Shown here piece by piece: positions 8,715-17,432 of a stretch of 64,000 nucleotides of DNA. The notes beneath the pieces are model-generated. The model was not told the origin of the DNA, did no database searches, and saw only the letters and a list, made by a program, of their open reading frames with translations. A program made the translations under genes and the position numbers. How positions within the stretch are numbered: position 1 is the first letter of the stretch; the number at the start of each line of letters is the position of its first letter. The DNA is from Bradyrhizobium sp. B124 (lineage in GTDB: Bacteria; Pseudomonadota; Alphaproteobacteria; Rhizobiales; Xanthobacteraceae): contig NZ_CP152413.1 of the NCBI RefSeq assembly GCF_038967635.1, positions 4,964,001 through 5,028,000 on the forward strand, in the 5' to 3' direction.

Positions 8715-10565
8715 TCAATCGTCGTCGCTGTCGGAAGTTTCAATCGGGTCTTCGCCGGTCGCATCCGCTACCGGAACCTCGGCGGCAAGGCGGCGGACCT
8801 CGACCACCTTGGTGCCGGGGAAGCGCGCCAGTACCTCCTGCACGCGCGGATCGGCCTCGGCAGTACGCTGATGCTCGCTGCGCGCCAATTCGTTCTGCGA
8901 ACGCACCGTAGGCTGGCCGGCCTCGTTGGAGATGATCACGGTCCAGCGCCGCCCGGTCCATAGTTCGAGCTTGCGCGACAGATCGGTGACGAGCGCGCGC
9001 TGCGCCTTCGGCTCAAGGCCGATCTCGAGCTGGCCATCCTCGATGCGCACCAGCCGCACATCGGCCTCCAGCGCGCTCTTGGTCATGATGTCGCGCTTCT
9101 CGCCGGCGAGCGCGATCAATTGCGGAAAGCTGGTGATGCGCAGCGCCGGCGCGGCATCGGCGACTGGGGCCGCCATCTGCGGACGCGCGGCGAGATCGGC
9201 GCGCGGCGCACCCTGCGGTGCCCGCGCAGACGGCATGGCCGACATCGTCGAGGCCGGCGCGCCGCGTGGCGATGACGAGGCCGTAGAACCCGACGTCGCG
9301 GGCGCCCCGCCGCCGCCATTCTGCTCGACCATCATCCGGATCGCTTCATCCGGCGTCGGCAGGTCGGCGACATAGGCGATCCGCACCAGCACCATCTCGG
9401 CGGCGGCGGCAGGCCGCGTCGCGGTCTGCACTTCTGCGATGCCCTTGAGCAGCATCTGCCACATCCGCGACAGCACCCGCGTCGATAGCTTTGCGGCGAA
9501 TTCGCGCGCGCGCACCCGCTCGGTCTCGCCGAACGCGACGTTGTCCGCGGTTCCCGGCACGAACTTGACGCGGGTGACGAAATTGACGAACTCGGCAAGG
9601 TCGGACAGCACCACGACCGGATCGGCGCCGACATCGTATTGCGCGCGGAATTCGGCAAAGGCGCTGGCGAGATCGCCGCGCGCCAGCGAATCGAACAGAT
9701 CGATGACGCGGGTGCGGTCGGCGAGGCCGAGCATCTGCCTGACCGCATCGGCCTTCACGAGGCCTGCGGCATGCGCGATCGCCTGGTCGAAGAGCGACAG
9801 CGAATCGCGCACCGAGCCTTCGGCGGCGCGCGCGATGATGCCGAGCGCCTCGGGCTCGACCTCGACGTTTTCCTTGGCCGCGATGTTGCCGAGATGCTTC
9901 ATCAGCACGTCGGCCTCGACGCGGCGCAGGTCGAAGCGCTGGCAGCGCGACAGCACCGTGATCGGAACCTTGCGGATTTCGGTGGTGGCGAACACGAACT
10001 TGGCGTGCTCCGGCGGCTCCTCCAGCGTCTTCAGGAAGGCGTTGAAGGCCGCCGTCGACAGCATGTGGACTTCGTCGATGATGTAGACCTTGTAGCGCGC
10101 GCTGGCCGGCGCATAGCGCACACTGTCATTGATCTGGCGGACATCGTCGACGCCGGTGTGGGACGCAGCGTCCATCTCCAGCACGTCCATGTGCCGGCTT
10201 TCCATGATCGCCTGGCAGTGCACGCCGAGGTCGGGCATGTGGATGGTCGGCCCCTTCACCGAGCCGTCCGGCTTCGCGTAATTCAGGGCGCGGGCGAGGA
10301 TGCGCGCGGTGGTGGTCTTGCCGACCCCGCGGACGCCGGTGAGGATCCAGGCCTGCGGAATCCGCCCGGTCTCGAACGCGTTCGAGACGGTGCGGACCAT
10401 GGCCTCCTGGCCGATCAGATCCTCGAAGCTGGAGGGGCGGTATTTGCGGGCGAGAACGCGGTACGGCTTGGCCGTATCAGGCGCGCCACCCAAATCAAAA
10501 CCGCCGTCAAGGCTTGCCTTGCCTGCGCCGTCGGACGGTTGGGAGGGGTCGCCAGCGTCATTCAT
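8715..10565 (-). CDS. dnaX: DNA polymerase III gamma/tau subunit
   Basis: DnaX is the clamp-loader ATPase. The 616-residue product has Walker A GVRGVGKTT (77-85), Walker B YIIDEVHMLS, the sensor motif ATTEIRKVPITVLSRCQRF, a Pro/Ala-rich linker (about 430-480) and a C-terminal tau domain. The usual four-Cys zinc module after Walker A is not there: between about residues 95 and 120 only C117 remains. The ATG at 10565 was chosen; a 31-codon upstream extension is possible but starts in the gap beside the SRP RNA. Confidence 0.95.
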   Translation of the reverse strand: MNDAGDPSQPSDGAGKASLDGGFDLGGAPDTAKPYRVLARKYRPSSFEDLIGQEAMVRTVSNAFETGRIPQAWILTGVRGVGKTTTARILARALNYAKPDGSVKGPTIHMPDLGVHCQAIMESRHMDVLEMDAASHTGVDDVRQINDSVRYAPASARYKVYIIDEVHMLSTAAFNAFLKTLEEPPEHAKFVFATTEIRKVPITVLSRCQRFDLRRVEADVLMKHLGNIAAKENVEVEPEALGIIARAAEGSVRDSLSLFDQAIAHAAGLVKADAVRQMLGLADRTRVIDLFDSLARGDLASAFAEFRAQYDVGADPVVVLSDLAEFVNFVTRVKFVPGTADNVAFGETERVRAREFAAKLSTRVLSRMWQMLLKGIAEVQTATRPAAAAEMVLVRIAYVADLPTPDEAIRMMVEQNGGGGAPATSGSTASSSPRGAPASTMSAMPSARAPQGAPRADLAARPQMAAPVADAAPALRITSFPQLIALAGEKRDIMTKSALEADVRLVRIEDGQLEIGLEPKAQRALVTDLSRKLELWTGRRWTVIISNEAGQPTVRSQNELARSEHQRTAEADPRVQEVLARFPGTKVVEVRRLAAEVPVADATGEDPIETSDSDDD

Positions 10566-10680
10566 GCATCGATCCGCAACTTGGGAATTGTCTCTTCGGC
10601 CGGCGTGCGGATAGGAGCCGAAATCGAGCGCCGGGCGCGGAGACCGCCATTCCAGCACGATTCGCTCGGAAAAACAGATA

Positions 10681-10774
10681 GGAGACTGACGAGCGACCCG
10701 ATCCGGACCTCGTTAGGGCTGCTTCCTTCCGGACCTGACCCGGTTGGCGAGTGGCTCGTCCACCGCCAATCTCC
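10681..10774 (-). ncRNA. ffs: Signal recognition particle RNA, small bacterial type
   Basis: Read on the minus strand the region contains GGTCAGGTCCGGAAGGAAGC, the universally conserved SRP domain IV core with its GGAA tetraloop. The outer sequences GGAGA (plus strand 10681-10685) and TCTCC (10770-10774) pair to close the hairpin, giving about 94 nt, the usual size in alphaproteobacteria. It lies immediately upstream of dnaX on the same strand, a common arrangement. Ends are estimated to within a few bases. Confidence 0.93.
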
Positions 10775-10885
10775 CGGTCCCTATTTGGGGCCAAAACCGC
10801 CGGAAAGCAAGCGGCCTGACCCGGCTTTGTAAGGCTGGCTTTGTGGGGCTTGTCTGGGAACACGGAAAGGCATTACTTGCGCCTC

Positions 10886-11305
10886 ATGCCCGCCACCAAC
10901 TGGTCGCTGCATTCGCAGCTCAAGAAAGACACCGTCGACATCGGCGACCTGCCGCTGTGCAAGGTGCTCGTCATCAAGGATGCGCATTATCCCTGGCTGC
11001 TGCTGGTGCCGCGGCGCGACGGCGCGGTCGAGATCATCGACCTCGACGAGGTCGAGCAGGCGCAGCTGATGACGGAGATCACCCGCGTCTCGCGGGCCCT
11101 GAAGGAGGTCACCAAGTGCGACAAGCTGAATGTCGCAGCCCTCGGCAACCTCGTCCCGCAACTGCACGTCCACGTCATCGCGCGCCGCACCAGCGACGCT
11201 GCATGGCCGCGTCCCGTTTGGGGCGTAATGCCGCCGCTGGCGCATGACGCCGAGGAAGTGCAGAATTTCATCAGCGCGCTTCGCCGCAAGATCTGGTTGG
11301 GTTGA
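10886..11305 (+). CDS. HIT domain protein
   Basis: The 139-residue protein belongs to the HIT nucleotide-hydrolase/transferase superfamily. The motif is PQLHVHVIARR, near residue 98: the first two histidines of H-x-H-x-H are kept and the third is replaced by Ile. Such variants with RTSDAAWPRPVWG after the motif form a common proteobacterial subgroup. Substrate unknown. The ATG at 10886 gives MPATNWSLHSQL; the frame upstream is not convincing. It ends 6 bp before nudC, likely in one operon with it. Confidence 0.9.
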   Translation: MPATNWSLHSQLKKDTVDIGDLPLCKVLVIKDAHYPWLLLVPRRDGAVEIIDLDEVEQAQLMTEITRVSRALKEVTKCDKLNVAALGNLVPQLHVHVIARRTSDAAWPRPVWGVMPPLAHDAEEVQNFISALRRKIWLG

Positions 11306-11311
11306 TTTTCG

Positions 11312-12262
11312 ATGTCCGCATCCGATTCATTTCCGCTTGGCCAGCCGGCCTTCGTCACCCATGTGCTGGACCGCGCCGCGCATCTGCGCAGCAATGACGA
11401 GAAGCTGTTCGCCCTGGAGGGCCACCGCGAGGCCAGAGCCTACGTGATCTACCGCGACTCGCTGGTCGTGAAGCAGGAGGATGGCGGGGCCCGCGCGCTG
11501 CTCTCGCTGGAGGAGGCCCGCGGCTTTGGCGCCAATCCCGGCACGATCTTCCTGGGCTTGCGCGATGCTGCGCCGGTCTTCGGCATGGGGATCGCGCCGC
11601 AGGCGGCCGAGAAGCTGGTCGGGCGTCCTGATGTTGCGATCACCGAATTGCGCGGCATGGCGATGCAGGGCGTGGTGCCGCCGGAGCAGCTCTCGGCCAT
11701 CGCGATGGCGAAATCGATGGTGACCTGGCACCAGCGCCACGGCTTCTGCGCGAACTGCGGCACCCGCACGACGATGAAGGACGGCGGCTGGAAGCGCGAA
11801 TGTCCGAGCTGCAAGGCCGAGCACTTCCCGCGCACCGATCCGGTCGTGATCATGCTGGTCACCTCTGGCGACAAGGTGCTGCTCGGCCGGCAGAAGCAGT
11901 TCATGCCCGGGATGTATTCCTGCCTCGCCGGCTTCGTCGAAGCTGCCGAAACCATCGAGGATGCGGTACGGCGCGAGATTTTCGAGGAGTCCGGCATCCG
12001 CTGCACCGACGTCAATTATTACATGACGCAGCCCTGGCCCTATCCGTCATCGCTGATGATCGGCTGCACCGCGCGTGCGACCAACGAGGACATCGTGGTC
12101 GACCGCACCGAGCTGGAGGATGCGCGCTGGTTCGACCATGCGGAGGCGACGCTGATGCTCAAGCGCCAGCATCCCGACGGCCTGGCCGGCCCGCATCCGT
12201 TCGCGATTGCCCATCATTTGCTCGGCCGCTGGGTGCATCACCGAAATCCGTTGGACCAATAG
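11312..12262 (+). CDS. nudC: NAD(+)/NADH pyrophosphatase NudC
   Basis: The 316-residue protein hydrolyses NAD(H) to NMN(H) and AMP and, in E. coli, removes NAD caps from RNA. It has a zinc ribbon (C146, C149, C164, C167), a full Nudix box (G207 to I229, with E222, E225 and E226 as metal ligands) and the NudC-specific TQPWPYPSS motif after it (SQPWPFPxS type). All catalytic residues are present. It lies 6 bp after the HIT gene, suggesting a nucleotide-processing pair. Confidence 0.95.
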   Translation: MSASDSFPLGQPAFVTHVLDRAAHLRSNDEKLFALEGHREARAYVIYRDSLVVKQEDGGARALLSLEEARGFGANPGTIFLGLRDAAPVFGMGIAPQAAEKLVGRPDVAITELRGMAMQGVVPPEQLSAIAMAKSMVTWHQRHGFCANCGTRTTMKDGGWKRECPSCKAEHFPRTDPVVIMLVTSGDKVLLGRQKQFMPGMYSCLAGFVEAAETIEDAVRREIFEESGIRCTDVNYYMTQPWPYPSSLMIGCTARATNEDIVVDRTELEDARWFDHAEATLMLKRQHPDGLAGPHPFAIAHHLLGRWVHHRNPLDQ

Positions 12263-12340
12263 CGGGAACCGGACATCGTTCTGCCGATTAGATCTGCGTA
12301 CTGCTTGGCAGTAGACGGAACCATTGCGACGGACCTTTGC

Positions 12341-13288
12341 ATGAATTTTCAAGACGGCGCCCCGAAAGTCCCGCCCCGCATCCTATGCATCGGCCTGCCG
12401 GTGCGCGACCTGACCTTCCGCGTCAACGTTCCGGCCCGCGGCTCCAAGGAGAACGCGACCCATTTCGACGAGATCTGCGGCGGCAACGCGCTGAACGCCG
12501 CCATCGGCATCGTCCGACTGGGCGGCCGCGCCGCGATCTGCGGACCGATGGGTGATTCGCGGGAGACCTCGAGCCGCTACATCTTCGACAAGATGGCCCA
12601 GGAGGGCATCGAGACCAACCATCTCATCCACATGCCGGACCTGGTCACCCCGATCTCGGCGATCATGATCGACGACACCGGCGAGCGCACCATCGTCACC
12701 TTCCGCGATCCCGAGCTGTGGAAGGTCAAGCTGCCGCCGACCGAGCTGCTGCTGGAGGATTGCGCGGCGATCCTGACCGAGAGCCGCTGCGCGCCGTTCT
12801 GCACCGAGCTGTGCGCCGAGGCCGTCAAACGCGGCATTCCCGTGGTGGTCGACGTCGATCGCGCGATGTCGATGCGGGAAGGACTGCTGACCGCCTCGTC
12901 CCATCTGGTGTTTTCCAGCGAGCCGCTGCAGCAGACCGCCGATGTCACCGACGACGGCCAGGCGCTGCAAAAGCTCGCCAAGCTCACCCCCTCCTTCCTG
13001 GCCGGCACCCGCGGCCCGCAGGGCACGATCTGGCTCAATGAGAAGGGCGGGCTCGAGGAGACGGCGGCCTTCCCGGTCCATACCGTCGACACGCTGGGCG
13101 CCGGCGACGTCTTCCACGGGGCGTTTGCGCTGGCCATCACCGAGAAGCAGGAGTTGCGGCAGGCGCTTCGCTTCGCGTCCGCCGCCGCAGCGCTGAAATG
13201 CACCCGGTTCGGGGGCGCTTATGCCGCACCGCAACGTACTGAAGTTGAAGCGTTTTTGGGCGAACACGCCGACGCCCGGCTGGCCTGA
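12341..13288 (+). CDS. PfkB-family carbohydrate kinase
   Basis: A ribokinase-like sugar kinase of 315 residues. The N-terminal strand is RILCIGLPVRDLTFRV, then the substrate-site GGNALNAAIGIVRLGG. The C-terminal PfkB signature is DTLGAGDVFHGAFALA, with the catalytic Asp in GAGD. The substrate cannot be told; sequence resembles ribokinase/sulfofructose-kinase-type members. The start is uncertain: ATG at 12341 has no good ribosome-binding site, and a TTG at 12305 is in frame. It stands between nudC and an Lrp-type regulator on the same strand. Confidence 0.88.
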   Translation: MNFQDGAPKVPPRILCIGLPVRDLTFRVNVPARGSKENATHFDEICGGNALNAAIGIVRLGGRAAICGPMGDSRETSSRYIFDKMAQEGIETNHLIHMPDLVTPISAIMIDDTGERTIVTFRDPELWKVKLPPTELLLEDCAAILTESRCAPFCTELCAEAVKRGIPVVVDVDRAMSMREGLLTASSHLVFSSEPLQQTADVTDDGQALQKLAKLTPSFLAGTRGPQGTIWLNEKGGLEETAAFPVHTVDTLGAGDVFHGAFALAITEKQELRQALRFASAAAALKCTRFGGAYAAPQRTEVEAFLGEHADARLA

Positions 13289-13364
13289 GCGGCCACGACC
13301 CGCTTGATTTGGAAGATTTTTCTCTATATGAGGGAGTTTGAACCTTCATGTGGAACTTTCTTCT

Positions 13365-13865
13365 ATGAACGATGTCGCCATTCAGCTTCATGACAACAAC
13401 CGCCGCCTCGACGCCATCGATCGCAAGATCCTGACCGTGCTGCAGGAGGATGCTTCGCTTTCCGTCGCCGAAATCGGCGACCGGGTCGGGCTGTCGTCGA
13501 CGCCGTGCTGGAAGCGCATCCAGCGGCTCGAGGCCGACGGCGTGATCCTGCGCCGCGTGGCGCTGGTCGATCAGAACAAGATCGGGCTCGGGATTTCCGT
13601 GTTCGTCTCGGTCGAGAGCGCCGACCATTCGGAAGCCTGGCTGCGCAAATTCGCCGACGCCGTGAGCGCCATGCCCGAAGTGATGGAGTTCTACCGGATG
13701 GCCGGCGACGTCGACTACATGCTGCGCGTCGTGGTCGCCGACATGCAGGCCTATGACGTGTTCTACAAGAAGCTGATCTCGGCCGTGCCGCTGAAGAACG
13801 TCACCTCGCGCTTCGCGATGGAGAAGATCAAGTCGGTGACCGCGCTGCCGGTGCCGGCGGCGTAA
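13365..13865 (+). CDS. Lrp/AsnC family transcriptional regulator
   Basis: A 166-residue regulator with an N-terminal winged HTH (LDAIDRKILTVLQEDASLSVAEIGDRVGLSSTPCWKRIQRLE) and a C-terminal RAM/ligand-binding domain (MPEVMEFYRMAGDVDYMLRVVVADMQAYDVFYKKL). Such proteins respond to amino acids and bind DNA as octamers. The ATG at 13365 is preferred to an in-frame TTG at 13338. The target is unknown; no obviously regulated amino-acid gene is adjacent. Confidence 0.93.
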   Translation: MNDVAIQLHDNNRRLDAIDRKILTVLQEDASLSVAEIGDRVGLSSTPCWKRIQRLEADGVILRRVALVDQNKIGLGISVFVSVESADHSEAWLRKFADAVSAMPEVMEFYRMAGDVDYMLRVVVADMQAYDVFYKKLISAVPLKNVTSRFAMEKIKSVTALPVPAA

Positions 13866-13896
13866 GCCGAGAGCGCGATCGCCGATCCACATCGCC

Positions 13897-13925
13897 GTCA
13901 TCGCCCGGCTCGACCGGGCGATGAC
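13897..13925. repeat. Single palindrome
   Basis: GTCATCGCCCGG...CCGGGCGATGAC is a 29-bp near-perfect palindrome between the convergent Lrp-type and phosphomannomutase genes. It is one half of the paired repeats seen elsewhere and could serve as a terminator hairpin. Confidence 0.75.
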
Positions 13926-13950
13926 GAGTTGATTTGCGGAAAGTCCCGCC

Positions 13951-15450
13951 TCAGATCTTCTGATTGTATTCGCCGACCTCGGGGTGCGTGCGCAGCACGG
14001 AATCCATCGCCTCGAACATGTCGCGCATGCGCTGTTCGCTGACCGGGCTTTCCACCACGACCACGAGCTCCGGCTTGTTCGAGGACGCGCGCACCAGGCC
14101 CCAGCTGCCGTCCGCGACCGTGACGCGCACACCGTTGACGGTGACGAGATCACGGATGTTCTGGCCCGCGACCTGCGCGCCCTGCTGCTGCAGCGTCTCG
14201 AAGTGCTTCACGACCGCGTCGGCCACGCCGTATTTCGCCTCGTCGGCACAATGCGGCGACATGGTCGGCGACGACCAGGTCTTCGGCAGCGCGTCCTTCA
14301 GGTCGGCCATCGACTTGCCGGGCGCGCGATCGAGCATCTCGCAGATCGCGATCGCCGACACCAGGCCGTCGTCATAGCCGCGGCCGAACGGCTTGTTGAA
14401 GAAGAAGTGGCCGGACTTCTCGAAGCCGGCGAGCGCGCCCAATTCGTTGGTGCGGCGCTTCATGTAGGAATGCCCGGTCTTCCAGTAGACGGTGTTGGCA
14501 CCCTGCTTCTGCAAGACGGGATCGGTCACGAACAGCCCGGTCGACTTCACATCGACGACGAACTGCGCGTTGGCGTTGATCGCCGACATGTCGCGCGCCA
14601 ACATGACGCCGACCTTGTCGGCAAAGATCTCCTCGCCGGTGTTGTCGACCACGCCGCAGCGGTCACCGTCGCCATCGAAGCCGAGGCCGACATCGGCCTT
14701 GTGCGCCAGCACCGCATCGCGGATCGCGTGCAGCATCTCCATGTCTTCGGGATTCGGATTGTATTTCGGAAAGGTGTGATCGAGCTCGGTGTCGAGCGGA
14801 ATCACCTCGCAGCCGATCGCCTCCAGCACCTGCGGCGCGAACGCGCCCGCGGTGCCGTTGCCGCAGGCCGCCACCACCTTCAGCTTGCGCTTCAGCTTCG
14901 GCCGGCTGGTGAGGTCGGCGATGTAGCGCGCCGGATAGTTTTCATGGAATTGATAGGAGCCGCCGGCCTTGTTGTCGAATGCGGCGTTGAGCACGATCTC
15001 CTTCAGCCGCGTCATCTCGTCGGGGCCGAAGGTGAGCGGACGGTTGGCGCCCATCTTGACGCCGGTCCAGCCATTGTCGTTGTGCGAGGCGGTGACCATC
15101 GCGACGCAGGGCACGTCGAGATCGAACTGCGCGAAATAGGCCATCGGCGTCACCGCGAGCCCGATGTCGTGCACCTTGCAGCCCGCCGCCATCAGGCCCG
15201 AGATCAGCGCGTATTTGATCGAGGCGGAATAGCCGCGGAAATCGTGACCGGTGACGATCTCCTGTTTGACGCCGAGCTCCGCGATCAGCGCGCCGAGCCC
15301 CATGCCCAGCGCCTGCACGCCCATCAAATTGATCTCCTTGTTGAACAGCCAGCGCGCGTCGTATTCGCGAAACCCGGTCGGCTTCACCATCGGCTCGGAT
15401 TCGAAAGCATAGGTATTCGGAATCAGTGCGGGTTTCGGCTTGGGAAACAT
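13951..15450 (-). CDS. Phosphomannomutase/phosphoglucomutase
   Basis: A 499-residue alpha-D-phosphohexomutase of the AlgC/ManB type, interconverting hexose 1- and 6-phosphates for sugar-nucleotide and polysaccharide synthesis. The phosphoserine loop is MVTASHNDNGWTGVKMG, where the catalytic Ser is in TASHN. The metal loop is GFDGDGDRCG, the sugar-binding loop is KSGHFFF and the C-terminal phosphate-binding loop is VRASSNKPEL. The start at 15450 is tentative (next in-frame Met is 21 residues in, at MVKPTGFREYD). It is a single-gene minus-strand unit. Confidence 0.94.
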   Translation of the reverse strand: MFPKPKPALIPNTYAFESEPMVKPTGFREYDARWLFNKEINLMGVQALGMGLGALIAELGVKQEIVTGHDFRGYSASIKYALISGLMAAGCKVHDIGLAVTPMAYFAQFDLDVPCVAMVTASHNDNGWTGVKMGANRPLTFGPDEMTRLKEIVLNAAFDNKAGGSYQFHENYPARYIADLTSRPKLKRKLKVVAACGNGTAGAFAPQVLEAIGCEVIPLDTELDHTFPKYNPNPEDMEMLHAIRDAVLAHKADVGLGFDGDGDRCGVVDNTGEEIFADKVGVMLARDMSAINANAQFVVDVKSTGLFVTDPVLQKQGANTVYWKTGHSYMKRRTNELGALAGFEKSGHFFFNKPFGRGYDDGLVSAIAICEMLDRAPGKSMADLKDALPKTWSSPTMSPHCADEAKYGVADAVVKHFETLQQQGAQVAGQNIRDLVTVNGVRVTVADGSWGLVRASSNKPELVVVVESPVSEQRMRDMFEAMDSVLRTHPEVGEYNQKI

Positions 15451-15753
15451 CAGGAATGGCCTCGTGGAAATGCGGAGGGACAATGCCGCTGGCTTTAGCG
15501 AATGCATCGCCGCGGCGGAAGGCAGGATTGACGGCTTATGGCTAATAATTACGGCAGATTTGGCGTCGGGTCATCCACCCATCCTTGCGCGGCGGCGCAA
15601 CACGCCGCGCTGTTGCGCCCGACGAGTTGCTTGACCGCTCATCGCTCCGACCCCGCATGGTTTCTGCAGGGGTGGCGCCAGGCAAGGACAGGCATTGCCG
15701 TGCGGTTGTGATTTCAGCCGCGCCCGGCGCTTTGCAATCTGCGCGTCGAATAG

Positions 15754-15836
15754 TTGACACGTCGGGCAACTCACCGGTACATTTTCATCGTCGCAACAAT
15801 TGAGCCCGCACCGGAAAATCCGCTGCGGGCTTTTTG
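15754..15836 (+). ncRNA. Candidate very short transcript (promoter plus terminator)
   Basis: TTGACA (15754-15759) and TACATT (15778-15783) are spaced by 18 bp. A rho-independent terminator follows almost at once: 8-bp stem AGCCCGCA (15803-15810) with TGCGGGCT (15824-15831), then a T-run to 15835. A transcript starting near 15790 would be only about 45 nt. It could be a small RNA, a terminator of a longer leader, or chance. No coding capacity. Confidence 0.4.
15803..15836 (+). terminator. Rho-independent terminator
   Basis: 8-bp perfect GC-rich stem, 13-nt loop and T5 tail. No plus-strand gene ends nearby, which is why a short upstream transcript is suspected. Confidence 0.7.
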
Positions 15837-16118
15837 AATCGGACAGGACGCTGTCGGCCAATACACTGCCGAGCGCGCCGCAATTGACCACCGCAGCGAA
15901 CCGAACTGGCTGACAGCCAGGGCCGACCCCGCCGACAGGCGGGCGCCCGGCGAGCACGATGGGCAAGCCGAGCCGGAAGCGACACTTCCGCGCCCTCGCG
16001 CAAGCCATCACTCAAGCACTTGCCTTCAACACATAAAGCCAACCCAGCCTTCTCCGCGAGGGTGCGGTCACGCACGCACGCGCCCGAAGGCGTGCGCAAT
16101 ATCTACAGGTGATGATCG

Positions 16119-16685
16119 ATGCCCAATTACTCTCTGGTGCCGGTGGACCATCAGCCGGATTTCGATGACTACTCGCTCGTTCCCGTTGACCACGATCCGT
16201 TCGCCGCGGATAGCGTAATTCAACAGGCACAGATTCAACAAGATCAAGCGCAGCCGCAAGGCCCGGCGCAGCAACAGCCCCCAGCGGGAGCCGGTCCGAC
16301 TTTGGATCAAGGCGCCGCCAAAACCGCTCCGTTTAGCGGCCACGCCAATCCGACGCCAACAGACGCTCTTCCATCACACGGTCGCGCAATTCCCTTGCTT
16401 GAGAATGGTAAAGTTGACAGCTACATTTACGCAAGAAACTCGACTGGCACTCCGCCAGAAGGCCCTCAGGTTACTACTGCGAACCGTAATCTCACAATTG
16501 CTGCCACTGACAGCGCCAAACCCACGAATTTCGGTGGGGTTTATGGACGCACGCTAACGTTCTCAGAACCCGGTAGCAATAATTTGAGAACAATCACCGC
16601 TGCCGACCCAACTGGCTTGTTGGTAGCGACCCCGGTAGAAGATAATCCAAACCTCCTGAGTGTCAGAGAGTACAAGGGCTACTGA
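16119..16685 (+). CDS. Repeat-headed hypothetical protein, possible effector
   Basis: The family is not recognised with certainty. The 188-residue protein starts with two copies of a 15-16 residue unit, NYSLVPVDHQPDFDD and YSLVPVDHDPFAAD. A low-complexity Gln/Pro/Ala linker follows (about 36-75, QQAQIQQDQAQPQGPAQQQ). The distinct C-terminal domain (about 90-188) contains GRAIPLLENGKVDSYIYARN and ends VREYKGY. There is no signal peptide. Codon use is visibly richer in A/T than its neighbours, suggesting acquisition. The modular layout (short repeated head, linker, variable tail) resembles secreted polymorphic effectors, but no catalytic motif was seen. A small secreted protein gene lies 170 bp downstream on the same strand. 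Confidence 0.7.
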   Translation: MPNYSLVPVDHQPDFDDYSLVPVDHDPFAADSVIQQAQIQQDQAQPQGPAQQQPPAGAGPTLDQGAAKTAPFSGHANPTPTDALPSHGRAIPLLENGKVDSYIYARNSTGTPPEGPQVTTANRNLTIAATDSAKPTNFGGVYGRTLTFSEPGSNNLRTITAADPTGLLVATPVEDNPNLLSVREYKGY

Positions 16686-16855
16686 ATAACCGCCGGCCGA
16701 GCGGGCACATTCCCGATGTATTGTCGATGGCGGCCGAACACATACAGACCAATGCCAATTGGCAAGATGTGAGTTGGCGAAACGGGACCAAGGGCCGGCT
16801 AGAAGCTCGCTTCGCCGAGGTTCGCGCTTCACAGGGGAGGACATGGAGAGGTCTT

Positions 16856-17248
16856 ATGAAGCTTCTGAAGACCGGGATACTCGCACTTTCGCTAACCGTG
16901 ACGGCGACCGTTGGGCTCGCCGCGGATTACGAAATTTTCGCTGAGTTTGCGACTGTGGAGACTGGGGTAAACCATTATGCTGTCGAACGCCTCGACCACA
17001 AGAACCAGAAGCTTCATCATTGCACCGCAGTCCTCGACGCCGAGACCAAGCAATTGACCGGTCAATGCACCGAGAGGCCCGGCTTTCCAGAGAAACCAAC
17101 CAGCAAAGGACCTAACGTACAGGGAGGGATTTCAAACATTTTTGGCGGATTGCCAGTGTTAGGCTCTTGGAAAATCGATCAGACTACCGGGAAAACTGAG
17201 TTCTGCATTTCAGACCCCGTTCAGTGCGTGGAGGTAATTCCGCAATAG
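16856..17248 (+). CDS. Small secreted cysteine-containing protein
   Basis: Hypothetical, 130 residues. The ATG at 16856 has a good ribosome-binding site (GAGAGG). The product begins with a Sec signal peptide (MKLLKTGILALSLTVTATVG, cleavage near LAA-DYE). The mature protein is about 107 residues with four cysteines (HHCTAV, GQCTE, EFCIS, VQCVE), which could form two disulfides, so it should act in the periplasm or outside. A 45-codon upstream extension of the frame is rejected because it would bury the signal peptide. Codirectional with the repeat-headed gene and of similar A/T-richer composition; an immunity or accessory role for that protein is speculative. Confidence 0.7.
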   Translation: MKLLKTGILALSLTVTATVGLAADYEIFAEFATVETGVNHYAVERLDHKNQKLHHCTAVLDAETKQLTGQCTERPGFPEKPTSKGPNVQGGISNIFGGLPVLGSWKIDQTTGKTEFCISDPVQCVEVIPQ

Positions 17249-17432
17249 AGTTGTACGGTGAGTCCGCCGGGAGACCAGCTCGACACTCTGCGCAAGCGCC
17301 TCAGGTCTGATGTTGCCCGCGAACGTCTGGCGCAAATGCCGCGCCGCTGCGAAGATCGACTCGACTACCCTCTCATTCCCAAAATGTGAACAAGCAGCGC
17401 CCTGAATTCCCCCCTCAGCGTGAAAGTGCTGC

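Larger units (their letters stand above)
15451..16118. other. Long non-coding region before the accessory island
   Basis: 668 bp with no convincing gene on either strand; the open frames present have random-looking Arg/Pro/Ala-rich translations. It contains a promoter-terminator pair at 15754-15836 (listed separately). Several GC-rich inverted stretches lie further on (around 15915-15950 and 16060-16095), just ahead of the gene at 16119. It marks the boundary between core genes and a segment with visibly lower GC. Confidence 0.6.

Noticed and set aside
13984..15498. 504-codon plus-strand frame over the phosphomannomutase gene
   Set aside because: The minus-strand frame has all phosphohexomutase motifs; this one is a shadow.
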